From UPXZ01 sp035402725 (lineage in GTDB: Bacteria; Bacteroidota; Bacteroidia; Bacteroidales; Paludibacteraceae): a DNA stretch of 20,549 bases. Under the pieces are notes generated by a model. The model was not told where the DNA came from, ran no database searches, and worked only from the letters and a program-made list of their open reading frames with translations. This document shows positions 6,541-14,551 of the stretch, piece after piece (positions within the stretch are counted from its first letter, which is position 1; each line of letters opens with the position of its first letter). The position numbers and the translations under genes are program-made. The DNA lies in NCBI GenBank assembly GCA_035402725.1, contig DAONDU010000024.1, positions 1 to 20,549 of the forward strand. The letters run 5' to 3'.

Positions 6541-9522
6541 ATGAACACAAACAGCATAAAAAAACTTTATTTTAAAGATACGTCATTTGCCAGTCTGATG
6601 CGCCACCGTATATACAATATTTTGCTGTATGCCAGCAAGTACGATGCATTTATGCTGGAAGAAGACGGACGTGTGGACGAACAGATATTTAATGAATATG
6701 TATCGCTGAATTTACGTTATCCGCCGCGTTTCACACTGGTAGCCAGCGAAGAAGAAGCAAATCAGGCATTAAAAGAACGTACCTATGAGCTGATTATTTC
6801 CATGCCGAGCGGCGACAGCATTAATCCGTTCCGCTGGGCGAAGGAAGTGAAAATTAACCATCCGGATATACCTATCGTTATACTGACACCCTTCTCGAGA
6901 ATGGTATCGCAGCGTATTGCCAACGAAGACCTGAGCGCTATTGACTATGTGTTTAGCTGGCTGGGCAACTCTGACCTGCTGCTGGCTATCGTAAAACTTA
7001 TCGAGGACCGTATGAATGTGGAAGAAGATGTGGATTCGGTCGGTGTTCAGGTTATACTTTTTGTGGAAGATTCTATCCGGTTGTATTCATCTATTTTGCC
7101 GCATTTATATAAATATGTATTTGTACAGTCGCGTTCTTTTATGACCGAAGCCCTCAACGACCATGAGCAGATGCTTCGTATGCGCGGACGACCCAAGATT
7201 ATGCTTGCACGCAATTACGAAGAAGCCATGAGGATTTATTCACGGTATAAAAATAATATGCTGGGTGTAATCACCGATGTAAGTTTTATGCAGAATGGTG
7301 TGAAAAATCCTCGTGCGGGAATAGAACTTTGCCGTCAGATACGCAAAGAGGATACCTATATTCCGCTCATTGTGCAGTCAACCAGCGAAGATAATCATCC
7401 GCTCGCCGATAGTGTTAATGCTGCCTTTGTCAGCAAGAACTCCAAAACACAGTTGCTCGAACTGCGCCAGATAATTACCAATAATTTCGGCTTTGGCGAC
7501 TTTGAGTTTGTAAATCCGGTTACCGGTGAGGTGGAGACGCGGGTTGAAAACCTGCGGGGCCTGCAGGATATTATTTTCAAAATTTCTGAAGACACTCTTT
7601 TTTATCATGTATCGCAGAATAATATTTCGCGCTGGTTATATTCCAGAGCCATGTTTCCACTGGCAGAATTTCTGAAAAACATACATGTGGACACCAAAGA
7701 GAAAACAGATATGAACAGGGTGCGTCAGATTATTTTTGATGCTATTGTGACTTATCGGAAAATTAAAAACCGTGGTATAGTTGCTGTTTTTCAGCGCGAC
7801 AGGTTTGACCAGTATTCGAATTTTGCAAGGATAGGCGATGGATCCATGGGTGGTAAGGGACGCGGACTTGCCTTTCTCGATTCGATGATTAAATCCAACG
7901 ACAGTTTGGAAGAATTCCGCGATACCCAGATTTGCATTCCTCGTACCGTTGTACTTTGCACCGATAACTTCACGGAATTCATGGAGATGAACAAGCTTTA
8001 TCCCATTGCGTTGTCTGATGCCGATGACGAAGTCATTCTTCAGCATTTCCTCAAAGCCAGTTTGCCGCGTCGGATTATTGCCGACCTGTATGCATTTCTT
8101 GGAGCAATCAATTCACCCCTTGCCGTGCGTTCATCAAGTTTGCTGGAAGACTCCCACTATCAGCCCTTTGCGGGAATTTATTCGACGTATATGGTTCCCT
8201 ACGACGGATCAAGCAAAACGAACATGTTGCAGATGATAACCGAAGCTGTGAAAGCGGTTTATGCATCTGTCTTTTACCGGTCGAGCAAGGCATACATGAC
8301 TGCCACCAAGAATGTGATTGATGAGGAGAAAATGGCTGTCGTTTTGCAGGAAACATGCGGTAGTTATTATGGTGAGCGGTTTTATCCTTCTTTTTCCGGT
8401 GTTGCCCGTTCACTGAACTTTTATCCGCTGGGCTCCGAAAAGCCTGAAGAAGGAATAGTCAATATTGCCATGGGTTTGGGAAAATACATTGTGGATGGTG
8501 GCGTTAGTTTGCGGTTTTCACCCTATTATCCCAACAATATTCTGCAGACAAGCACTATGGATATGGCGCTGCGCGAGACACAAACATATTTCAATGCGCT
8601 GGATGCCCGCGAGAAACATTTTGTTCCGCAAGTGGATGATGGATTCAATTTGCTGAAAGTAAGGGTACAGGATGCCGATAAGGACGGAACGCTGAAGTTC
8701 ATGGCTTCAACATTCAATCCCCGCGATCAGGTGATATACGACAGTGTTTTTGAAGAAGGTCGCAGGGTAATCACATTTGCCAATATTCTTCAACACAATG
8801 TTTTCCCGCTTGCCGAAATCCTCCGGGAAGTTTTACGCATTGCGCACGCTGAAATGGGAAGACCGATTGAGATTGAATTTGCCGTTAATCTGGATTATTC
8901 ACCGAAACCGACACACACCTTTTATCTGCTGCAAATTCGCCCTATCGTGGACAGCAAAGAAATGATCAACGAAGATATCGGAGCCATTCAGGAAGAAAAT
9001 ACCATTATCAGTTGCGAAAATGCTATGGGTCATGGTATAACCAACGATATTTACGATATTGTGTACGTGAAGCCGGAAGCTTTCAATGCCTCGAAGAATC
9101 AGTTGATAATGTATGAAATAGAAAAACTTAACAAGAAACTCAGTCAGGAAGACCGACATTATGTACTGGTGGGACCCGGTCGGTGGGGATCGAGTGATGT
9201 GTGGCTCGGCATTCCGGTCAAATGGCCTCACATCAGCAATGCACGGGTGATAGTAGAAAGCGGATTGTCCAACTACCGTATTGATCCGAGTCAGGGAACA
9301 CACTTTTTCCAGAACCTGACCTCATTTGGAGTTTCCTATTTTACGATAAATCCATTCCAGAAGGATGGTGCTTACGATATTGATTTTCTGAATGCTCAGC
9401 CCGCGGAATTCGAATCGGATTATATTCGCCATATACGGTTTGATAAACCGATAGTAGTAAAGGTTGACGGACGTAAAAACAAAGGGGTAATTATGAAACC
9501 GCAAACAGAGGAGGTGTCATGA
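6541..9522 (+). CDS. PEP/pyruvate-binding (PPDK_N ATP-grasp) protein with two N-terminal receiver-like modules
   Basis: From the ATG at 6541 the protein has 993 residues; a TTG at 6460 would add 27, but the ATG gives the cleaner N-terminus. Residues 62-155 look like a degenerate receiver fold (FTLVASEEEA, YELIISMPSGD, IPIVILTPFS). Residues 168-312 look like a fuller receiver: VILFVEDS at 171-178, a phosphoacceptor-like Asp246 in GVITDVSF, Ser280/Thr281 after PLIVQ, and Lys299 in AAFVSKNS. From about 430 to 802 comes the nucleotide-binding domain of PEP synthase and pyruvate phosphate dikinase: GDGSMGGKGRGLAFL, PLAVRSSSLLEDS at 526-538, and YLLQIRPIV at the end. The C-terminus has the conserved GPGRWGSSD (878-886) but no phosphohistidine swivelling domain and no PEP barrel. 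It therefore cannot be a complete PEP synthase. The role is unknown; signal-controlled ATP-dependent phosphotransfer is an inference. It overlaps pnuC by 4 nt. Confidence 0.85.
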   Translation: MNTNSIKKLYFKDTSFASLMRHRIYNILLYASKYDAFMLEEDGRVDEQIFNEYVSLNLRYPPRFTLVASEEEANQALKERTYELIISMPSGDSINPFRWAKEVKINHPDIPIVILTPFSRMVSQRIANEDLSAIDYVFSWLGNSDLLLAIVKLIEDRMNVEEDVDSVGVQVILFVEDSIRLYSSILPHLYKYVFVQSRSFMTEALNDHEQMLRMRGRPKIMLARNYEEAMRIYSRYKNNMLGVITDVSFMQNGVKNPRAGIELCRQIRKEDTYIPLIVQSTSEDNHPLADSVNAAFVSKNSKTQLLELRQIITNNFGFGDFEFVNPVTGEVETRVENLRGLQDIIFKISEDTLFYHVSQNNISRWLYSRAMFPLAEFLKNIHVDTKEKTDMNRVRQIIFDAIVTYRKIKNRGIVAVFQRDRFDQYSNFARIGDGSMGGKGRGLAFLDSMIKSNDSLEEFRDTQICIPRTVVLCTDNFTEFMEMNKLYPIALSDADDEVILQHFLKASLPRRIIADLYAFLGAINSPLAVRSSSLLEDSHYQPFAGIYSTYMVPYDGSSKTNMLQMITEAVKAVYASVFYRSSKAYMTATKNVIDEEKMAVVLQETCGSYYGERFYPSFSGVARSLNFYPLGSEKPEEGIVNIAMGLGKYIVDGGVSLRFSPYYPNNILQTSTMDMALRETQTYFNALDAREKHFVPQVDDGFNLLKVRVQDADKDGTLKFMASTFNPRDQVIYDSVFEEGRRVITFANILQHNVFPLAEILREVLRIAHAEMGRPIEIEFAVNLDYSPKPTHTFYLLQIRPIVDSKEMINEDIGAIQEENTIISCENAMGHGITNDIYDIVYVKPEAFNASKNQLIMYEIEKLNKKLSQEDRHYVLVGPGRWGSSDVWLGIPVKWPHISNARVIVESGLSNYRIDPSQGTHFFQNLTSFGVSYFTINPFQKDGAYDIDFLNAQPAEFESDYIRHIRFDKPIVVKVDGRKNKGVIMKPQTEEVS

Positions 9523-10112
9523 AAATCATTGAACTTGTTGCTGTAGTGTTTGGCATTCTCAGCGTTTGGTTTGCAAGCAGAGAGAGTATCCGGGTTTTCC
9601 CTACAGGCATTATAAATGTATTGCTGTTTATTTATATATTTTTTATTGCACGGTTGTATGCCAATGCGGGAATCAATGTGTTATACCTGATTACCAACAT
9701 TTACGGCTGGTACAACTGGTCGAGAAAAATTGACGATAAAAATGTACTGGAAATCAGCCGTACAACAGCCCGGCAAAATACTTACATAATCCTTTTTGCT
9801 GCAGTATTTTATATTTCTGTCCTGCTTTTACTTCGCTGGTACAACAAGTCCGATCTGACCTATGTCAATTCGTATGTTCCCTGGATGGATGCAATGAATA
9901 GTTCACTGTTTCTCTGTGCAACCATTCTGATGACCAAAAAGAAACTGGAAAACTGGATTTTCTGGATATTGGGAAATGTGATTTCAATTCCCATTACCAT
10001 TTCACAGGGTTTGTACATGACGAGCTTCCAGTACCTTGTTTTTCTTTTTTTAGCTATTTCAGGATACGTAGGCTGGAAGAAAAAATTACAATCAATCAAA
10101 GTTAGCGAATGA
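9519..10112 (+). CDS. pnuC: PnuC-family transporter (nicotinamide riboside or related vitamin)
   Basis: The 197-residue inner-membrane protein has about seven hydrophobic segments, as in the PnuC family. Family motifs are visible: FPTGIINVLLFIYIFFIARLYA (28-49), NIYGWYNW at 60-67, ENWIFWILGNVISIPI at 144-159, and the closing stretch LVFLFLAISGYVGWKKK. PnuC proteins move nicotinamide riboside by facilitated diffusion, trapped inside by phosphorylation. Bacteroidota also have relatives for thiamine (PnuT), and those usually sit beside thiamine pyrophosphokinase or a TPP riboswitch, neither of which is seen here. Its ATG lies within the stop of the previous gene (ATGA at 9519-9522), and its own stop overlaps the next start in the same way. 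The NAD(P)HX repair gene about 0.9 kb downstream favours nicotinamide riboside, but substrate is unproven. Confidence 0.87.
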   Translation: MKIIELVAVVFGILSVWFASRESIRVFPTGIINVLLFIYIFFIARLYANAGINVLYLITNIYGWYNWSRKIDDKNVLEISRTTARQNTYIILFAAVFYISVLLLLRWYNKSDLTYVNSYVPWMDAMNSSLFLCATILMTKKKLENWIFWILGNVISIPITISQGLYMTSFQYLVFLFLAISGYVGWKKKLQSIKVSE

Positions 10113-10882
10113 ACTCAGGTTGTTATTCTGAATTGAAATTGCTGCTGGATGAGAGCGTAAAACGTTATAATAATACGGATTTTATAAGCGATGATCCCAT
10201 ACAAATACCCAAACGGTTTACACGCAGGGAAGATATTGAAATTGCCGGTTTTCTGACTGCCACTATTGCCTGGGGCAACCGGAAAAGCATCATCAAAAGC
10301 GCCGGTCAGCTGATGGAACTGATGGACAACTGCCCGTACGATTATGTAATGAATGAAGGCCGGAATGGATTAAATGAGCGGTTTGTTCATCGTACTTTTA
10401 ATACTGTTGACTGTAACTTTTTTATCCGCGCATTGCATGATATTTACACCAACCGGGGAGGTCTTGAAGGTGTATTTTCCAAAGGATTTGCAACTGAACG
10501 GACTGTTTTCGGGGTTTTGAAGCATTTTCGTACCGTGTTTCTGCAAACCCCGCACGATAGACGCTCCGAAAAACATCTGTCTGATGTAACTTCCAATTCT
10601 TCAGCCAAACGGTTGAACATGTTCCTCAGGTGGATGGTGCGAAAGGACGACAACGAAGTGGATTTCGGACTGTGGCACGATATTCCGGCATCAGCACTCA
10701 TGCTTCCGCTCGATGTGCATACCGGCGATGTAGCCCGGGCACTCGGAATACTTACCCGAAAGCAAAATGACTGGAAAGCTGTGATGGAAATTACTGATAT
10801 TTTACGTACATTTGATGCTGATGATCCGGTAAAATACGACTTTGCTCTTTTTGGAATGGGGGTTAACGGTCATTTGGAATAA
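10109..10882 (+). CDS. TIGR02757 (DUF2400) family protein
   Basis: The 257-residue soluble protein has no signal peptide or membrane segment. It shows features of the TIGR02757 family: FTRREDIEIAGFLTATIAWGNR at 37-58, an FLRWMVRKDD stretch in the middle followed by DFGLWHDIPASALMLPLDVHTG, and the closing DDPVKYDFALFGMGV. The family is widespread in Bacteroidota and has no experimentally known function that I can name. Length agrees with full-length members. Translation is coupled to pnuC through the ATGA overlap at 10109-10112. Arginine, aspartate and histidine residues in the central and C-terminal motifs could form an active or nucleic-acid-binding site, but that is only a guess from conservation. 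Confidence 0.85.
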   Translation: MNSGCYSELKLLLDESVKRYNNTDFISDDPIQIPKRFTRREDIEIAGFLTATIAWGNRKSIIKSAGQLMELMDNCPYDYVMNEGRNGLNERFVHRTFNTVDCNFFIRALHDIYTNRGGLEGVFSKGFATERTVFGVLKHFRTVFLQTPHDRRSEKHLSDVTSNSSAKRLNMFLRWMVRKDDNEVDFGLWHDIPASALMLPLDVHTGDVARALGILTRKQNDWKAVMEITDILRTFDADDPVKYDFALFGMGVNGHLE

Positions 10883-10971
10883 CCTCAAATAATTCCGGTC
10901 AAGTCACTCTAACAAATACAAACAGTATAACTTCAAACAGACACGCCTCGCTGGGGTATTAAAATCTTGCT

Positions 10972-12453
10972 ATGAAAATTTTTACATCAACTCAAATTCA
11001 TGAACTCGATAAATACACTATCGAGAACGAGCCTGTTAGCTCCATCGGTCTAATGGAACGGGCTGCCGACCGGCTTATGCAGCAATTCAGGAAAAACTGG
11101 AGTTTAAATACCGAAATTGTGATATTTGCAGGTCCCGGAAATAATGGCGGCGACGGACTGGCATTAGGACGAATGATGCTTCAGGTTGGCTATGAAGTTC
11201 AGGTAATTTTACTACATACAGGAAAATTATCGGCCGAATGCCGGCAGAACAAGGAAAGACTACAGGAGTACTTCCCGGATAATATATCCGAACAAACTTC
11301 CCGCTTTTTACCTCCCGAAACAAACAGGGAAGCAGTAATCATTGATGCACTTTTTGGTTCGGGATTATCAAAACCAATAGAAGGCATATACCGTGATGCC
11401 GTTGAATGGATAAACAAACAACCCAACAACGTTGTTGCCATAGATATTCCCTCCGGATTGCCGGGTGAAGCCTGCATGTCAGTTGCCGACTGTGTAGTTG
11501 GAGCTGATTTTACTTACAGTTTACAGTTCCCGAAGTTATCGTTTTTATTGCCTGAAAATGAGAAATTTGTGGGAAAATGGAATTTGATTGATATTCAGTT
11601 GCATCCAAAGGGTATTGAAAAGACTGAAACAGGAATGATTTATCTGGATAAAACCGATATACAGCAGGTATTAAAAGCCCGATCGCGTTTTTCGAATAAA
11701 GGAAATTTCGGTCATACACTGATTTGGGCAGGTAAAAAGGGGATGGCTGGGGCCGCTGTGCTGGTTTCGAAAGCAGCTTTACGCTCCGGAGCCGGACTGG
11801 TAAGTGTGCATAGTGATGAAATGAACCGCATCATCCTTCAAACAACAGCTCCTGAGGCTATTTTTAAAACAGAACTGGACAATATCGAGGCTTACAACGC
11901 TTTTGCTTTTGGGCCCGGATTAGGTACTGACAGCCATACCACCGAAATGTTCACCGAACTGTTGAAGTCCCTGCCCGGACCTTGTGTGCTAGATGCCGAT
12001 GCACTCAATATTATCGCCCTTCAGCCTCATTTGATTGATTATATTCCTGTCGATAGTGTTCTTACTCCCCATCCCAAAGAGTTTGAAAGGCTTTTTGGTA
12101 AGTCAGTAAATTCACTGGAACGCATTCGTCTTGCTCGCGAAAAATCACGGGAACTCAATGTTGTAATTGTGCTTAAGGGTGCAAATACGCTGATTGCTAC
12201 ACCCGACGGGAAACTTTATTTTAACAGCACGGGTAATCCGGGAATGGCTTCCGGTGGCATGGGCGACGTGCTCACCGGAATAATCGCCGGACTTATGGCA
12301 CAGGGATATTCATCTGCCGATAGTTCGATTCTGGGTGTCTATTTACATGGTTTATCAGCCGACCAGGCGCTATTTTATCAGTCAGAAGAAAGTTTACTTG
12401 CTTCTGATGTTATTGCTCAACTGGGAAGTGCATTTAAGCTGCTCCGGACATAA
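10972..12453 (+). CDS. nnr: Bifunctional NAD(P)H-hydrate epimerase / ADP-dependent NAD(P)H-hydrate dehydratase
   Basis: The 493-residue enzyme joins both steps of NAD(P)HX repair. Residues 1 to about 215 are the YjeF_N epimerase, with GPGNNGGDGLALGR at 54-67, Asp125 in IIDALFGSGL and DIPSGLPGE at 158-166. It interconverts R- and S-NAD(P)HX. Residues from about 225 to the end are the ribokinase-like dehydratase. This part shows GPGLGTD at 314-320, HPKEFERL at 367-374 and NPGMASGGMGDVLTG at 422-436, with catalytic Asp432. It dehydrates S-NAD(P)HX using ADP. The fusion order is the usual bacterial one. The gene lies 89 bp after the TIGR02757 gene with no promoter motif between, so it may be part of the same transcript. 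Together with pnuC this gives a nicotinamide-nucleotide flavour to the region. Confidence 0.96.
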   Translation: MKIFTSTQIHELDKYTIENEPVSSIGLMERAADRLMQQFRKNWSLNTEIVIFAGPGNNGGDGLALGRMMLQVGYEVQVILLHTGKLSAECRQNKERLQEYFPDNISEQTSRFLPPETNREAVIIDALFGSGLSKPIEGIYRDAVEWINKQPNNVVAIDIPSGLPGEACMSVADCVVGADFTYSLQFPKLSFLLPENEKFVGKWNLIDIQLHPKGIEKTETGMIYLDKTDIQQVLKARSRFSNKGNFGHTLIWAGKKGMAGAAVLVSKAALRSGAGLVSVHSDEMNRIILQTTAPEAIFKTELDNIEAYNAFAFGPGLGTDSHTTEMFTELLKSLPGPCVLDADALNIIALQPHLIDYIPVDSVLTPHPKEFERLFGKSVNSLERIRLAREKSRELNVVIVLKGANTLIATPDGKLYFNSTGNPGMASGGMGDVLTGIIAGLMAQGYSSADSSILGVYLHGLSADQALFYQSEESLLASDVIAQLGSAFKLLRT

Positions 12454-12586
12454 AAATATTTTAAAACAGACGTCCTTATAAGACGCTACGATCAGAATAT
12501 CAATGTAATATCATTTTTCTGTATTGTCTTATTGAAATATTAAAACAAAAAATTAAAACAAGAGATTAATGTATTAGAAAAAGTTC

Positions 12587-12594
12587 TATATTTG
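12587..12594 (+). promoter_or_regulatory. Minus-7 box of the TetR/efflux operon promoter
   Basis: TATATTTG matches TAnnTTTG exactly, but no TTTG is found 19-21 bp upstream, so the promoter is probably weak or depends on another factor. It predicts a transcript start near 12600, almost on the first possible ATG (12599). This favours the ATG at 12623, which then has a short A-rich leader. Confidence 0.55.
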
Positions 12595-12622
12595 TACCAT
12601 GACTTTAAAAAAACACAGAATT

Positions 12623-13249
12623 ATGAAAAAAGAAATTGACACTCAGAAAGACAAATCAACTGAGGAAAAAATCAAGAAAGCTGCCGAAAAAATCTTTCTT
12701 GAAAAAGGTTTTTCTGCATCACGAACACGTGATATCGCCGAAGAGGCTGGTATTAACCTTGCTTTGCTGAATTATTATTTCAGAAGTAAGAAAAATCTGT
12801 ACAATATTATTATGATGGAGAAACTGGACGTTTTTTTCAATATAATAATTGAAGAACTGAAAGATGATACAATTGATTTGAACGAAAAAATGACGGAACT
12901 GATAAATAAATACACCGATTTGCTTATCAGGGAACCCAGGTTACCCCTTTTTATCATGAGTGGGGTACAGCAAAATCCCGATTTTTTTGCAAAAAGAATG
13001 AATATAAAGTTGAAAGTCAGAGAGGCATTAGGCAACAAAACGTTACTCTATGGAAAAAGTCTGGAAGATGATATGCAGCTTTTGCTTAGTTTACTTGGTG
13101 TTACTATTTTCCCGTTTATTATTCGCCACAGCATGCAAGTGTTGTTTAATATGAACGATGAGCAGTACAATCAGATACTTAATCAAAGACGCGAATTGAT
13201 TCCTAAGTTAATGAATGAACTTTATAATCAGTTAAATGCAGATAAATGA
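12623..13249 (+). CDS. TetR-family transcriptional regulator of the efflux operon
   Basis: Starting at 12623 the protein has 208 residues; the ATG at 12599 would add eight (MTLKKHRI) but lies on the predicted transcript start. The TetR DNA-binding domain is at about 12-60: KIKKAAEKIFLEKGFSASRT, then the helix-turn-helix TRDIAEEAGINLALLNYYF (35-53) and RSKKNLY. The C-terminal two thirds are helical and variable, as in ligand-binding TetR domains, and I cannot name the ligand. The stop overlaps the TolC-like gene start (ATGA, 13246-13249), so the regulator is the first gene of the efflux operon and is likely autoregulatory. The arrangement recalls E. coli cecR next to ybhGFSR. No palindromic operator is obvious in the 145 bp upstream. 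Confidence 0.88.
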   Translation: MKKEIDTQKDKSTEEKIKKAAEKIFLEKGFSASRTRDIAEEAGINLALLNYYFRSKKNLYNIIMMEKLDVFFNIIIEELKDDTIDLNEKMTELINKYTDLLIREPRLPLFIMSGVQQNPDFFAKRMNIKLKVREALGNKTLLYGKSLEDDMQLLLSLLGVTIFPFIIRHSMQVLFNMNDEQYNQILNQRRELIPKLMNELYNQLNADK

Positions 13250-14499
13250 AACCATTTGTCTTTTTGATACTGATAGCGTTATCTGTTTCTACTGTAAAGT
13301 CACAAGAAATTAGCCTTTCCGAGTGTCAGGAACTGGCGCGGTCCAATTTTCCGCTCATCCGGCAGCATGATTTAATTACACATTCGGAAAACAACGCCGC
13401 TACGGCTTTGCTGAGAAAATATTACCCGCAAATACAGGTAGTGGGACAAGCTACCTGGCAATCGGATGTGACAAAAATTCCGATAACGATACCAAACCTC
13501 ACTATCCCCGAATTGGAAAAAGATCAGTATAAATTGTATGCCGAAGTCTCACAACTGGTATATGATGGCGGTGAAACCGATTTACAGCGTAAAACGATAC
13601 ATGCAAATGCTTTGGTCGAACAACAAAAGACTGAAGTGGAAATGTATAAACTTCGGGACCGGATTAACCAGACCTATTTTGGCATTTTATTGATGGATGA
13701 GCAGCTCAAGCAAAACGAAATCCTGCAGAATGACCTTCAGACTGCTCTCGAAAAGATAAAGGTGATGGTGAGAAACGGTGTATCGCTTGCCACCAACGAG
13801 CAAAACCTCGAAGCAGAACTGCTGAATGTAAAACAACTCAACTCCGGAATACTCACAGGTAAACAATCACTGATAAAAGTGATGGCACTTCTCACCGGCA
13901 AACAAATTACTGATCAAACAAAATTTATACATCCTGCTTCTGTTTCTTTGAATACCGGTACACAGCGACCGGAATTAAGTTTACTGGATCAGCAAATAAA
14001 CAATCTCGGATTGCAGCGTAAACAGCTTACTGCTCAGCTGCGTCCGAAACTGAACCTCTTTGCGCAGGGAGGCTACGGTAAGCCCGGACTAAATATGTTT
14101 ACCAATAGTTTTGAACCCTATTTTATAGCAGGAGCCAAGATTAACTGGCAGTTTTCGAGACTCTACACACTCGGGAAGGAACGTACGAACATTGACGTAC
14201 AACAGAAATCGCTGGATCTGCAAAAAGAAATTTTCAACCTGAACAACAGCATTAGTGTGACACAGCAATCGGGTGAAATACAGAAACTGAGACAAATGCT
14301 GCAAACGGATGACGAAATTGTGGCTTTACGAAATAAAATCAAGCAAACAAGTGCAGTTCAGCTAGAAAACGGAGTAATCACCAGCGCAGATTTTATACGT
14401 GAAGCCAATGCCGAAAACCAGGCGCGTCAGAAAAAAGCGCTTCACGAAATGCAGTTGCTTCTGGCTGAGTACAGTCTGATGTGGATGAAGGGGAATTGA
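13246..14499 (+). CDS. TolC-family outer-membrane efflux channel
   Basis: The 417-residue precursor has a signal peptide (about 1-19, VFLILIALSVSTVKS) and then the first TolC repeat starting EISLSECQELARSNFPLIRQ. The family beta-strand motif YAEVSQLVYDGGETD is at 98-112. Long helices follow, then the second repeat with INWQFSRLYTLGKERTNI near 303-320. It should trimerise into the outer-membrane barrel and periplasmic tunnel that accepts substrate from the adaptor protein encoded next. Length is at the short end for the family, but both repeats are present. It is coupled to the tetR stop by a 4-nt overlap and followed after 52 bp by the adaptor gene. E. coli ybhGFSR lacks its own channel gene and would have to use a channel encoded elsewhere, so this operon is more self-contained. 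Confidence 0.92.
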   Translation: MKPFVFLILIALSVSTVKSQEISLSECQELARSNFPLIRQHDLITHSENNAATALLRKYYPQIQVVGQATWQSDVTKIPITIPNLTIPELEKDQYKLYAEVSQLVYDGGETDLQRKTIHANALVEQQKTEVEMYKLRDRINQTYFGILLMDEQLKQNEILQNDLQTALEKIKVMVRNGVSLATNEQNLEAELLNVKQLNSGILTGKQSLIKVMALLTGKQITDQTKFIHPASVSLNTGTQRPELSLLDQQINNLGLQRKQLTAQLRPKLNLFAQGGYGKPGLNMFTNSFEPYFIAGAKINWQFSRLYTLGKERTNIDVQQKSLDLQKEIFNLNNSISVTQQSGEIQKLRQMLQTDDEIVALRNKIKQTSAVQLENGVITSADFIREANAENQARQKKALHEMQLLLAEYSLMWMKGN

Positions 14500-14503
14500 A
14501 ATT

Positions 14504-14518
14504 TGCTGAAATTCAGCA
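14504..14518. repeat. Short inverted repeat between channel and adaptor genes
   Basis: TGCTGAA-A-TTCAGCA is a perfect 7-bp inverted repeat with a single-base centre, lying 5 bp after the TolC-like stop. With such a small loop it would form a cruciform or protein site more easily than an RNA hairpin. No T-tract follows, so it is not a terminator. No second copy was noticed before tetR. Confidence 0.5.
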
Positions 14519-14551
14519 TGTTGATTTAATTATATTTATTCAACTTAACAA

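Noticed and set aside
9519..10112. Thiamine transporter (PnuT) reading of the PnuC-family gene
   Set aside because: No TPP riboswitch, thiamine pyrophosphokinase or thiamine receptor gene lies nearby; not fully excluded, but less supported than nicotinamide riboside.
12468..12488. Possible terminator hairpin after the NAD(P)HX repair gene (CGTCCTTATAAGACG)
   Set aside because: The arms meet with almost no loop and a bulge, and no T-tract follows on either strand.
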